From NCBI GenBank assembly GCA_012727815.1, contig JAAYGI010000005.1:41485-105484 (forward strand): DNA of 64,000 bases, in the 5' to 3' direction. Shown here piece by piece: positions 52,179 to 64,000 of this stretch (the first letter of the stretch is position 1; every line of letters starts with the position of its first letter). The position numbers were made by a program, and so were the translations under genes. The notes below the pieces were generated by a model. The model was not told where the DNA came from. It worked only from the letters and a program-made list of their open reading frames with translations, and did not search any database. Source of the stretch: Erysipelothrix sp. (GTDB lineage: Bacteria > Bacillota_I > Bacilli_A > Erysipelotrichales > Erysipelotrichaceae).

Positions 52179-53179
52179 TATAGTAACTCTATCTTTCCTT
52201 TAGTTGCATTGATGGTTTCCTCATCCCACATAGAGACTTGTACTTCACCAATATGTGCTTTTCCTAAAAGCAGCATACACATTCTACTTTGACCAATACC
52301 GCCTCCTATTGTTAGAGGCAACTCATTATTAACAACTTTTTGATGAAATTCATACTGAAGTCTATCTTCTTGATCTGATATTTTTAATTGCTTTAACATA
52401 GACTTATCATTAACTCTAATTCCCATACTGGAAAGTTCAAGTGCAATTCCAAGGGGTTCATGCCAAAATATCAAGTCTCCATTTAGATCCCAATCATCAT
52501 AGTCAGGGGCTCTTCCATCATGGGGTTTACCACCCTTTAACTTATGTCCTATTTGGAGTATGAATGTTGTATGGTGGTTTTTTACGAATGCTTCTTCACG
52601 CTCTGGTCCTGTTAAGTCTGGATACATATCTTCAAGTTCTTGTGATGTAATGAATGTTACTTCTGGATCAAGTGTGACATTTACATTCTTATATTTAGTA
52701 TGTAGACGCATTGAAGTCTCACACATTGCATGAACAATTTGCTGAACTGTTTCTTTTAAGTAATCAATATTGCGCATTGAATCATCTATAACACGTTCCC
52801 AATCCCACTGGTCGACATAAATAGAATGGGTATTGTCTAGTATCTCATCTCTTCTAATTGCATTCATATCTGTATATAAACCATTACCAACTCTAAAATC
52901 ATATTGATTTAATGCCATACGTTTCCACTTAGCAAGTGAGTGCACTACTTCTCCATCCACACTTAAAGAAGGCACATCAAAGCTTACTGCTCTTTCAGTA
53001 CCGCTTAAATCATCATTCAAACCACTATTTGCAGCAACAAACAAAGGTGCTGATACACGCTTTAATTTTAAACTTCCTGTTAACGCTTCTTCAAACCAGC
53101 GCTTAATAAAACCAATTGCAGTCTGCGTATCATAAGTACCCAAACTTGATTTATAATCTTTTGGAACGATTGTCTTCAT
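52178..53179 (-). CDS. asnA: Aspartate-ammonia ligase
   Basis: IKRWFEEALTGSLKLKRVSAPLFV, GGGIGQSRMCMLLLGKAHIGEVQ. Confidence 0.94.
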   Translation of the reverse strand: MKTIVPKDYKSSLGTYDTQTAIGFIKRWFEEALTGSLKLKRVSAPLFVAANSGLNDDLSGTERAVSFDVPSLSVDGEVVHSLAKWKRMALNQYDFRVGNGLYTDMNAIRRDEILDNTHSIYVDQWDWERVIDDSMRNIDYLKETVQQIVHAMCETSMRLHTKYKNVNVTLDPEVTFITSQELEDMYPDLTGPEREEAFVKNHHTTFILQIGHKLKGGKPHDGRAPDYDDWDLNGDLIFWHEPLGIALELSSMGIRVNDKSMLKQLKISDQEDRLQYEFHQKVVNNELPLTIGGGIGQSRMCMLLLGKAHIGEVQVSMWDEETINATKGKIELL

Positions 53180-53267
53180 TTCACACACCTCTTAGCCCTT
53201 TAATTTATTACTTATCATATCATATAAAGATACAAATAAGAACTTATTATGTATATTCTTCCAAAGT

Positions 53268-53297
53268 AAAAAGGCATCCTCCTATAGAAGATACCTT
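53268..53297 (-). terminator. Intrinsic terminator of the atp-ktr operon
   Basis: Minus strand AAAGGTATCTTCTATAGGAGGATGCCTTTTTAC. Confidence 0.7.
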
Positions 53298-53300
53298 TGA

Positions 53301-53942
53301 TTATTCAATTAATGTATTTTGTGCCATCACAAGTACGACGTCTTTTTCTTTGAATACGTATCCTGGATCGATTTGCGCCAAGAATGTATGGGTCGCTATG
53401 GATTTGATTGCAATAATATTATATCCATATTTAGTTCTAATATCTAATTCAAGAATACTATGACCAATCCAGTCTTCTGGAATATTAATTTCAAGTATGT
53501 GGTAATCTTCATCTAGTTGTAATAAATCAACAATATTAGAACTTGCAAGTTCATTACCAAGACGTACACCAGATTCTACCTCTGGTAAGATAACACGTGT
53601 TGCGCCTACCTTCATTAATACTTCTTTGTAAGCTTGATTCTTAGTTTTAACAATGACTTCTTTTACACCCAGTTTTTTTAGATTCATAATACCCAGTATT
53701 GTGATCTCTAATTTTTCACCAACACCAATGATGGCAACATCTGCATCACCAACACCTGCATTGATTAACTGGTCTATTTTAGTAAAGTCTGCTTGAACTG
53801 GAAGTTCAACATCATCCATTACTTCTTCAACATGATCCATCTGTAAATCCAGTGCAATAACATCTACGCCATTTTTAGCAAGTGTTTTTGCTACGGAACT
53901 TCCAAACAAACCAAGTCCTAATACTGCTACTGTTTTTTTCAT
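53301..53942 (-). CDS. ktrA: K+ uptake regulatory subunit KtrA/TrkA
   Basis: AVLGLGLFGSSVAKTLAKNGVDVIALD RCK domain plus TrkA-C. Confidence 0.92.
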   Translation of the reverse strand: MKKTVAVLGLGLFGSSVAKTLAKNGVDVIALDLQMDHVEEVMDDVELPVQADFTKIDQLINAGVGDADVAIIGVGEKLEITILGIMNLKKLGVKEVIVKTKNQAYKEVLMKVGATRVILPEVESGVRLGNELASSNIVDLLQLDEDYHILEINIPEDWIGHSILELDIRTKYGYNIIAIKSIATHTFLAQIDPGYVFKEKDVVLVMAQNTLIE

Positions 53943-53950
53943 AGTTTCAC

Positions 53951-55284
53951 CTAACCTATAAGTACGCTTCCTTCAGGATAATGTACTTTATTTTCTTTGT
54001 CTACTGTATTCAACGATAATATCACTGTTAGTGTACCAACTCGTCCCATAAACATCAAGATAATTAATACAAACTTTCCAAACCAGTTAAGGTAAGGTGT
54101 AAGACCCAGTGATAATCCAACAGTTCCAAAACATGAGAATACCTCTACCAGTACTGCTTCAAGTCCAAAACCATCAGGTAAGGTCTGTGTTAGTAATAAG
54201 AGTATGGTTGCAATACTGATAAGTACAATCCCAACTACTAGTAGTAAGACTGCCCTATCTACCCTGCCTTTACCAATTGATCTTTTTTGAAAATGTGGTT
54301 CTTCTCTTTTTAAGTTTGCAACAAGTGATAAAACTAAAATACTCAATGTTGTTGTTTTAAAACCACCTGCTGTTGATCCTGATGATCCACCTATAAACAT
54401 TAAGAGTAATGTAATAAAGAGTCCTGCTAAGGACAAACTTCGATAATCAATGCTAGCATAACCTGCAGTACGTGGTGTTACCACTAAAAACAGGGTATTC
54501 ATAAATTGATCAAAGGGTTTCAAATGAGCAAAGGTTCCATTTTTTAATTCTGATATTGTAAATAAGATAAAACTTACTCCAATAATAATAAGAGTTGCAC
54601 TTAAGACAAGTCTTGTATGTAATAAGAGTTTCTTATTTTTATGGTAGGTTAGTAAATCACGCCATACAATAAATCCAAGACCACCAATAACAATAAGACT
54701 CATAATAATTGCTAAAACATAAGGGTCTTCTTGAAAGGATATAAGGCTGTTTCCAAATAAATCAAATCCTGCATTACAAAATGCAGATATACTATGAAAT
54801 ATAGAGTAGTAAGCTCCTTTTGCAAAACCTAACATTGGGATAAATCTAATTGATAATAGAAATGCCCCCATGGCTTGAATGGCAAGTGAGAATAATATTA
54901 CATATTTCACCAGTGATTTAGCCTGAGATATTTCATCAATATTTAAAGATTCTTGAATTACCTTCTTTTCTCTAAGTGATAATTTCTTACCTAATAGAAA
55001 GAAGAAGATAACAATAAAACTCATAAAACCCAAGCCACCTATTTCAATTAATGATAGGATTACAGTCTTTCCAAATAAGTTCCAGTGTGTCGCTGTAGTC
55101 AGGGTAATTTGCCCTGTTACAAATAAAGCCGATGCAGCCGTGAAAAAAGCATCCCAAAAACCCGTAAAAGTTTGTGTTTGAGATGCTACTGGTAACATCA
55201 GCAAGCTACCACCGACGGTAAGTACTGATAAAAACCCTATTACTAATATTTGAGGGATGCTAAGTTTTTTATATACTTTTTGCA

Positions 55285-55285
<1 letters not shown>
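53951..55285 (-). CDS. ktrB: K+ uptake channel subunit KtrB/TrkH
   Basis: Four pore-loop-like regions, e.g. TAASALFVTGQI, HSISAFCNAGFDLFG, VTPRTAGY, GSSGSTAGGFKTTT. Confidence 0.92.
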
Positions 55286-57805
<2,520 letters not shown>

Positions 57806-57816
<11 letters not shown>

Positions 57817-59329
57817 AACCGCTCACCTGAAATGTTTCTAGTACCTGATCAAGGGCAAGCTTGATCTCTTCTATTAGTTTTTCTTCAAGTCTAAATCCAT
57901 CATTTAATTGTTCAATAATACCAGGGTATTCTGTTTGAATCATGTTGTGCATGAAACTTTCGAATTCTAGTACTGATTCAACTTTTAGTTTATCTAAGTA
58001 ACCATATCTGTTTAAGAATAGACTTAGAATCATTAAATCATGTGATAAAGGTTCATGAACACCTTGTTTTAGAAGTTCTGTTAAACGTTCACCATGATCT
58101 AATATTTGTTTTGTTGATGCATCAATATCTGTACTAAATTGTGCAAAACTCATTAAGTCGGCATAGTTTGCAAGTTCTAGTTTTAAAGAGTTTGCAACAT
58201 GCTTCATTGCATGGGTTTGAGCAGCTGATCCAACACGTGATACTGATAACCCACTGTCAACAGCAGGACGTTTTCCTGAGTTGAAGTCATCTAAGTTTAA
58301 GAATAACTGTCCATCTGTAATTGATATTACGTTTGTAGGAATATATGCTGAGATATCTCCTGCTTGAGTTTCAACAATTGGTAAAGCAGTCATTGAACCG
58401 CCACCCATTTTTTCACTCAACTTTGCACTACGCTCTAAAAGGCGTGAGTGTAGGTAGAATACATCTCCTGGATATGCTTCACGTCCAGATGGTCTTCTTA
58501 GTAATAATGAAATCGTACGGTATGCAACAGCATGCTTTGATAAATCATCATAAATAATTAGTACATCTTTTCCTTTGTTCATCCAGTACTCAGCAATAGA
58601 TGCCCCTGTATAAGGCGCAATATATTGAAGAGATGCCATATCATCTGCAGGACTTGCTACAACTACTGAGTAGTCCATAGCACCATTTCTATCTAATTGG
58701 TCTACAAGACGGGTAACAGTTGAAGCTTTTTGTCCAATTGCTACATAGATACAAATAACATCTTGATCTTTTTGGTTTAAGATAGCATTTACAGCAAGAC
58801 TTGTCTTACCTGTTTGTCTATCACCAATAATAAGTTCACGTTGCCCTTTTCCAATAGGAATCATTGCATCAATAATTTTCCAACCTGTAAATAAAGGTTG
58901 GTTAACACTTTGACGTGCCATAACTGGTGCTGCTGGGTTTTCAATTGGGGATCTCTCTGTAGCATCAACTGTACCTTTAGCATCAATTGGATTACCTAAA
59001 GCATCCACAACACGTCCCAATAAAGCATCACCAACAGGTGTATCAACAACATGACTCGTACGATATACTCTATCGTTTTCACGAACTTCGTGGTCTGCTC
59101 CTAATAATACAACCCCTACTTGGTCTTCTTCAAGGTTCATTGCAAGTCCATATAGACCTTCACTAAATCTTAAAAGTTCTCCAGATAATACATCTTGTAA
59201 CCCTTTAACAAAAGCAATACCATCACCTACGCTATAGACCACACCACTATCCGTTGCATCTTCATCCCAATTATAACTTTCAATGCGCGCTTTAAGTCTT
59301 TCAACAATGCGCTCGCTTTTTTTATCCAT
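57806..59329 (-). CDS. atpA: ATP synthase F1 alpha subunit
   Basis: GKGQRELIIGDRQTGKTSLAVNAILNQ, LLLRRPSGREAYPGDVFYLHSRLLERSAKL. Confidence 0.97.
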
Positions 59330-59835
59330 TAAGACACCTCCGATAATAGACGTTCTAATCGTCCAACGATACTTAAATCAATCGATTCATTGTTTAAATA
59401 AACACGAATCCCTGATTTTAATTTCTTATTAATTTTTCTAACAATTTCTACATTGTTATCAGTTCTTTTATTTATCATTTCCGTCATTTTAGAAATCATG
59501 TTATCTGAAAGTTCATCTGAACTTTCAATTACACAATAATTGTATAATTCATTTTTTACTAAAACATTACGGATTTCATCTTCTATATCAAGTAACTTTT
59601 CAATAAAACCATCTTGAATGATGATTTCTAAAAAGTTATATATTACGGTTGAGAATGAAGCTTTGAATTCTTCTTCAAACTCTTTAAAGTACTCACGATT
59701 AAAAAGTAAAGCATCTATAAACTTCGGTGAGTCTTTAAATACACTTACTAGTTCTTTAAATTCTAAGTAGTTTTTAACTCCATTTGCTTTATCTAACAAA
59801 ACAAAAGCATGGGCATAGTACTCATGATCGCGCAT
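59329..59835 (-). CDS. atpH: ATP synthase F1 delta subunit
   Basis: Position; C-terminal KINKKLKSGIRVYLNNESIDLSIVGRLERLL; start chosen at MRDHEYYAHAF. Confidence 0.85.
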   Translation of the reverse strand: MRDHEYYAHAFVLLDKANGVKNYLEFKELVSVFKDSPKFIDALLFNREYFKEFEEEFKASFSTVIYNFLEIIIQDGFIEKLLDIEDEIRNVLVKNELYNYCVIESSDELSDNMISKMTEMINKRTDNNVEIVRKINKKLKSGIRVYLNNESIDLSIVGRLERLLSEVS

Positions 59836-60331
59836 GAGACTTGTCCATTTCTTTTGCCAATGCATTTAGCATTTCTTGTTCATCAAAGCGATAACCTTCT
59901 AATACTTTTTCAGTCATCACATAAGCAACATCAATAATTTCTTTTTCCACATCTTTAAGCATTGCTTCTTTTTCTTTAACAATACTGTCTGTAGCATTTT
60001 GTTTAAGACGTTTGACTTCATCATTGGTCTCTTTAACAAGCTTCAAGCGCATTGCTTCTATTTCTGATAGCATCATTGCTTTAGATTTATCTAAGGCTTC
60101 TTTTTGAGATGATTTCTCCGCTTCAAATTGTTTCTTTTCTAATTCTTGTTGTTGATTTAACGTTTCTATTTCAGTATAAGCAGCCTGATATGCATCCGCC
60201 TTCTTATCTAAAATTTGTAGAACAGGTGTATGTAAATACTTCATATATAAAGCAAATATAACACCTGTTGCACAGAGTTGTACAAGTACTGTGATGAGGT
60301 TAGGAAAAAGTAATTCTTTTATATCTAACAT
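59822..60331 (-). CDS. atpF: ATP synthase Fo b subunit
   Basis: One N-terminal TM then a long charged helix; position. Confidence 0.92.
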   Translation of the reverse strand: MLDIKELLFPNLITVLVQLCATGVIFALYMKYLHTPVLQILDKKADAYQAAYTEIETLNQQQELEKKQFEAEKSSQKEALDKSKAMMLSEIEAMRLKLVKETNDEVKRLKQNATDSIVKEKEAMLKDVEKEIIDVAYVMTEKVLEGYRFDEQEMLNALAKEMDKSHARS

Positions 60332-60346
60332 CTAATACTCCTTTAA

Positions 60347-60586
60347 TTAAAACGCAAAAATTAATAAGAATGCAATTAACATACCATAGATAGCTGCAGT
60401 CTCTGCAATACCCGCACCAAGCATAAGCATTGTACGAATTTCGTTATTAGCTTCTGGGTTTTTCCCTACTGCTTCTACAGCCTTAGCTGCAACATAACCT
60501 TGACCAACTGTTGAAAAAATTCCTGTCATAACTGAAAGTGCAGCAGCGATTGCTACTAGACCTTTTCCTATACTAACATTATCCAT
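60347..60586 (-). CDS. atpE: ATP synthase Fo c subunit, Na+-type motif
   Basis: 79 aa; VGQGYVAAKAVEAVGKNPEA...GIAETAAIYGMLIAF with Q29, E62, T63, Y67. Confidence 0.95.
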   Translation of the reverse strand: MDNVSIGKGLVAIAAALSVMTGIFSTVGQGYVAAKAVEAVGKNPEANNEIRTMLMLGAGIAETAAIYGMLIAFLLIFAF

Positions 60587-60588
60587 TT

Positions 60589-61266
60589 TTAACTTTCCTC
60601 CTGAAATTCAATTCCTATAAATATTGTTGTAAGCGATATAAATAAAAACGCTTGTAAGAACCCTGAAAATAAATCAAAGTACAAATGTAACCATGGTGCG
60701 ATGATAACTCCAAAGATATCAAATCCACCGACTAATGGAATATAACCACTTACCATTGCTGTAAATTGATACAGCAGTGTCATGATCATAGTTCCTGATA
60801 ACACATTACCAAACAATCTTAAAGATAAACTTATAAGTGGGGCAATTGTTCCGAATATGTTTGGAATAGCAAAGAATGCAAATGGTTGTAGGAAATCTTT
60901 AAGATATCCCGAAATACCAATTGAATAAATTTTTACTCCCTGTATTGCAACCCATGTAATGAGTGCCAGTGCTAAAGTAACACTAAAGTTTGATGTTGGT
61001 GCACTAAGACCAATAAGTCCTGCCCAGTTTGATAATAGAATATAGATAAATATAGAACCGACATAGCCCGCCATAAATCTTCCTCTTTTTTCACCCATAA
61101 CTGGAACGGTTATTGAAAGCATTGCTTCAACAAACATCATCACAAGTAGTGTTAGACCTTTAGGTTTTGTTTCCGGATCATATTCCTTCAACGACCTATT
61201 AGCCCAAAATATAATAAACACAAGGACACTAAACACCACTAAGATTGAAAATAATTCAGCTTGCAT
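60589..61266 (-). CDS. atpB: ATP synthase Fo a subunit
   Basis: SLSLRLFGNVLSGTMIMTLLYQF. Confidence 0.94.
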   Translation of the reverse strand: MQAELFSILVVFSVLVFIIFWANRSLKEYDPETKPKGLTLLVMMFVEAMLSITVPVMGEKRGRFMAGYVGSIFIYILLSNWAGLIGLSAPTSNFSVTLALALITWVAIQGVKIYSIGISGYLKDFLQPFAFFAIPNIFGTIAPLISLSLRLFGNVLSGTMIMTLLYQFTAMVSGYIPLVGGFDIFGVIIAPWLHLYFDLFSGFLQAFLFISLTTIFIGIEFQEES

Positions 61267-61603
61267 GGGTTTCCTCCTTCACAAATATGTTGTAAATGAA
61301 GTGTACTGTCCTATCAGTGAAATAAGCTGCAAATACTGCATAGGCATTTATATATACTGGAAATAAAATCGCTGCACCTAGCGGTAATGCAATTAAACCG
61401 ATTGTATAAAGTATATATGCGCCAAACTTAAAGCCACTGAACTTGTCTTGTGTAAAGAGTAAGTTGTAGTATTTCTCACGTGAGATAACAAGGGTTACCA
61501 TCACCAGATGTCCTACCAACCACCCTACTAATATCGACAATTTAGTAAAGAATAAAGGAATTCCTAATAACCCAAGTAGGGCATAGATTTTCCAAATTTT
61601 CAT
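61256..61603 (-). CDS. AtpI-like membrane protein
   Basis: Polytopic small protein heading the atp operon; ATG after AGGAGG. Confidence 0.65.
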   Translation of the reverse strand: MKIWKIYALLGLLGIPLFFTKLSILVGWLVGHLVMVTLVISREKYYNLLFTQDKFSGFKFGAYILYTIGLIALPLGAAILFPVYINAYAVFAAYFTDRTVHFIYNIFVKEETHAS

Positions 61604-61622
61604 ACAACACCTCCTAAATAAA

Positions 61623-61763
61623 AACACTAAGAAAAGATGTATCTTAACCGCCCCGATAAGATGTATCCTCAAACTCAGTGTTCGACCGCTATAATCTGTA
61701 ATAATAGCACTCGAAGCTTTGAACTTCTAATATATCTACTACTTACATACATCTAGTATTATA
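61623..61763 (-). promoter_or_regulatory. atp operon promoter and structured 5' leader
   Basis: Extended -10 TGCTATAAT (TATAAT at 61758-61763); hairpin 61681-61692/61704-61715; long hairpin 61623-61682. Confidence 0.6.
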
Positions 61764-61883
61764 GCATATAATCTGATATTTTTAAGGAAGAATACATTTA
61801 TTAATTTATCTTTACATTGAAATAGTCCTTATGTTTGTATTTTTTATCAATTTCAAATTTTCTTTATATTTCTCAATGCTTTT

Positions 61884-61936
61884 ATAAAATAAAAATACTA
61901 GGTATAAGTTACTACTATTACACCTAGTATTTTTAT
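61884..61936 (-). terminator. Intrinsic terminator after tRNA-Arg
   Basis: Minus strand AAAAATACTAGGTGTAATAGTAGTAACTTATACCTAGTATTTTTATTTT. Confidence 0.85.
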
Positions 61937-61937
61937 T

Positions 61938-62014
61938 TGGCATGCCCGATAGGACTTGAACCTACAACCTTTTGAACCGGAATCAAATGCGCTATCCAAT
62001 TGCGCCACGGACAC
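61938..62014 (-). tRNA. tRNA-Arg (anticodon CCG), encoded CCA
   Basis: Minus strand GTGTCCGTGGCGCAATTGGATAGCGCATTTGATTCCGGTTCAAAAGGTTGTAGGTTCAAGTCCTATCGGGCATGCCA; stem TTTGA/TCAAA with loop TTCCGGT. Confidence 0.93.
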
Positions 62015-62059
62015 ATAATATGATAATAATATCATATTTGATCCTAGTTGCAGCAACAA

Positions 62060-62470
62060 TTATAGTTTTATAATTCCATTTGTAATTCTTTCTTTTAAAT
62101 CTTCAATCTTTTCTTCAATAACTTTTAATGTGTATTCAAATTCACTGTAAGCTTTTCCTGATGGATCATCAAGTCCCCAATCTTCTCTGTGTTTAGAAGG
62201 AAGATAAGGACAATCAACATTACATCCCATTGTAATAACAATATCAAGTTCAGGAATATCTTTTAATATCTTAGAGTGTTGCGTTTCGTTCATATTAACA
62301 TGATACTTTTCGTTAATTAATTTAACTGCTGTTTGATTAATTTCTGGTTTTGTTTCAGTACCTGCAGAATATGCTTCAAAGATATCACTTGCATTAATTT
62401 TCGCTACAGCTTCAGCCATTTGGCTTCTGCATGAATTATGAACACATATAAATCCTACTTTTGGTTTCAT
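62060..62470 (-). CDS. arsC: Arsenate reductase / low-MW protein tyrosine phosphatase family
   Basis: VGFICVHNSCRSQMAEAVAK, ITMGCNVDCPYLPSKHREDWGLDDPSGK. Confidence 0.9.
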   Translation of the reverse strand: MKPKVGFICVHNSCRSQMAEAVAKINASDIFEAYSAGTETKPEINQTAVKLINEKYHVNMNETQHSKILKDIPELDIVITMGCNVDCPYLPSKHREDWGLDDPSGKAYSEFEYTLKVIEEKIEDLKERITNGIIKL

Positions 62471-62484
62471 AAATATTCTCCTTA

Positions 62485-63225
62485 TTACTTACTAATATTT
62501 GTGATTAAAGTTTTAATGAGTTCAAGATTTGCTTCTTCATAACTTCCTTTATCACTATATTCATAAGATACATTTGATGAGTTTGTTGTTGGGTCATTTG
62601 CCCATGATTTAAATGATGCGTGTAATTGATGTACACCTGTTCTTTCTAAAATTTCTTTTGCATTGTCTCCGTTAACACCTGATCCAATAACAAGTTCAAT
62701 TTTATCACCGTAATCTTTTTGTAGTTTGGCAAGTAATTCCATACCATCGTATGCTGAAGGTGTTTGTCCACTTGTTAAGATACGTGTAATACCACACTCA
62801 ATGAGCGTTTCAATTGCTGCAATAGCATCTGGTGTACAGTCAAAAGCTCTGTGGTAAATTGCATCTATATTATATGATTTACAAATATCAGCAAATTCTT
62901 TAGTTAGTTTTGCATCAACAGTATTATCTTTATTTAAGAATCCAAATACCAAGCCATCTGCTTTATGTTCTCCAAATAAGTGCGCATCTTTACGCATTGT
63001 TTCGACTTCAACATCATTGTAATGGAATCCTCCACCACGTGTTCTTAGCATTGGAAATAAAGGTATACTTACCTTCTCTTTTGCAAGTATCAGTGTTCCT
63101 AAAGATGGTGTTAAACCACCCAGGTGTACTGCACTGTTAAGTTCTACTTGGTGTGCGCCTGCTTTTTCAGCTGTAATACAATCTTGTACGTTTCCTGCAC
63201 ATACTTCAATTTTAATATTTGACAT
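62485..63225 (-). CDS. cutC: CutC family protein
   Basis: IEVCAGNVQDCITAEKAGAHQVELNSAVHLGGLTPSLG, YHRAFDCTPD, LTSGQTPSAYDG. Confidence 0.93.
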   Translation of the reverse strand: MSNIKIEVCAGNVQDCITAEKAGAHQVELNSAVHLGGLTPSLGTLILAKEKVSIPLFPMLRTRGGGFHYNDVEVETMRKDAHLFGEHKADGLVFGFLNKDNTVDAKLTKEFADICKSYNIDAIYHRAFDCTPDAIAAIETLIECGITRILTSGQTPSAYDGMELLAKLQKDYGDKIELVIGSGVNGDNAKEILERTGVHQLHASFKSWANDPTTNSSNVSYEYSDKGSYEEANLELIKTLITNISK

Positions 63226-63235
63226 AACAACTCCT

Positions 63236-64000
63236 TTATACCATTGTCTTTGGGTCTTGAAACATTTTTAATGTTTCTTCATCTATTAGTTTATCACGAA
63301 TAAGCAAAGACTCCAAAGGTATATCTTTTTCAAGGGACTCCTTAGCATATTTTGAAATTAGATCATATCCAAGTACGGGTAATAATGCCGTAACACCCGC
63401 CAATGAATTTTTACCAACATTTTTAATATGCTCTGAATTTACACTTAAGTCTACGAAGATATCTCTTCTTAAAGATATGGCCCCTTTTGTAAGTAGATCA
63501 AATGACTCAAATAAGTTTTCAAAGATAATAGGTTCAAAGACATTCAATTCCATTTGCCCTGCTTCTGTAGCCATATTAATTGTTGTATCATTTCCTATTA
63601 CTTGAAATGCTACTTGGTTAATCATCTCTGCAATTACAGGATTTACTTTTCCTGGCATAATGGATGATCCTGCTTGTTTACTTGGAAGAATAATTTCTCC
63701 CAATCCAGCTTTGGGCCCCGAGGCCATAAGTCTTAGATCATTTGACATTTTCGATAGATTTACTGCTAGATTTTTAAGACTATTATGCACATACATAAAA
63801 CTATCTACATGTTTTGTAGCATCAACCATATCTTCTGCGCTTTCAAATTCAAATCCTGTATATTGATTTAAATATTTAACTACATGCTCTTTATATTTAG
63901 GATGTGTATTAATACCAGTACCAACAGCAGTTGCACCCATATTAATATATTTCATTTCTTCAAGTGCATACTCAATTCTTTTGATGTCTCTAGTTATGCT
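63236..64000 (-). CDS. aspA: Aspartate ammonia-lyase/fumarase superfamily (5' end beyond the window)
   Basis: Reading continues in frame to 64000 (SITRDIKRIEYALEE|MKYINMGATAVGTGIN); signature SSIMPGKVNPVIAE. Confidence 0.88.
   Translation of the reverse strand, partial: SITRDIKRIEYALEEMKYINMGATAVGTGINTHPKYKEHVVKYLNQYTGFEFESAEDMVDATKHVDSFMYVHNSLKNLAVNLSKMSNDLRLMASGPKAGLGEIILPSKQAGSSIMPGKVNPVIAEMINQVAFQVIGNDTTINMATEAGQMELNVFEPIIFENLFESFDLLTKGAISLRRDIFVDLSVNSEHIKNVGKNSLAGVTALLPVLGYDLISKYAKESLEKDIPLESLLIRDKLIDEETLKMFQDPKTMV

Noticed and set aside
61677-61754. Possible 25-aa ORF (MYVSSRYIRSSKLRVLLLQIIAVEH) in the atp leader
   Set aside because: Start codon lies almost at the predicted TSS with no SD, and the sequence is dominated by the RNA hairpins; not supportable as coding.

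Overview
AT-rich window, almost fully coding and mostly on the minus strand, from a low-GC Firmicutes/Mollicutes-like bacterium (Acholeplasma-like gene content is a guess). It uses TGA as a stop codon. Main loci: a MarR/ABC exporter; an opp oligopeptide transporter operon; a complete pyruvate dehydrogenase operon with a lipoate ligase; LemA/DUF3137 genes; a MacB/FtsX-type ABC system; sepF-divIVA-ileS; a MgtA-type P-ATPase; an Ndh2/polyprenyl synthase/UbiA cluster; leuS; a full F1Fo ATP synthase operon running into ktrB-ktrA; one tRNA-Arg(CCG); and two T-box leaders (ileS, leuS). No mobile element or CRISPR array was seen. Strongest leads: (1) OppC carries a ~290-aa seven-repeat RCC1-like propeller between TM1 and the permease domain; (2) an unannotated 35-aa uORF, with an acidic-proline DEDP motif and competing RNA helices, fills the leader of the Mg2+ P-type ATPase gene; (3) a partial extracellular-electron-transfer-like module (ndh2-dmkB-dmkA); (4) a predicted Na+-type c-ring in an ATP synthase operon that overlaps ktrB; (5) a strongly structured atp operon leader; (6) several candidate operators. 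All calls come from reading the sequence; no database search was run.
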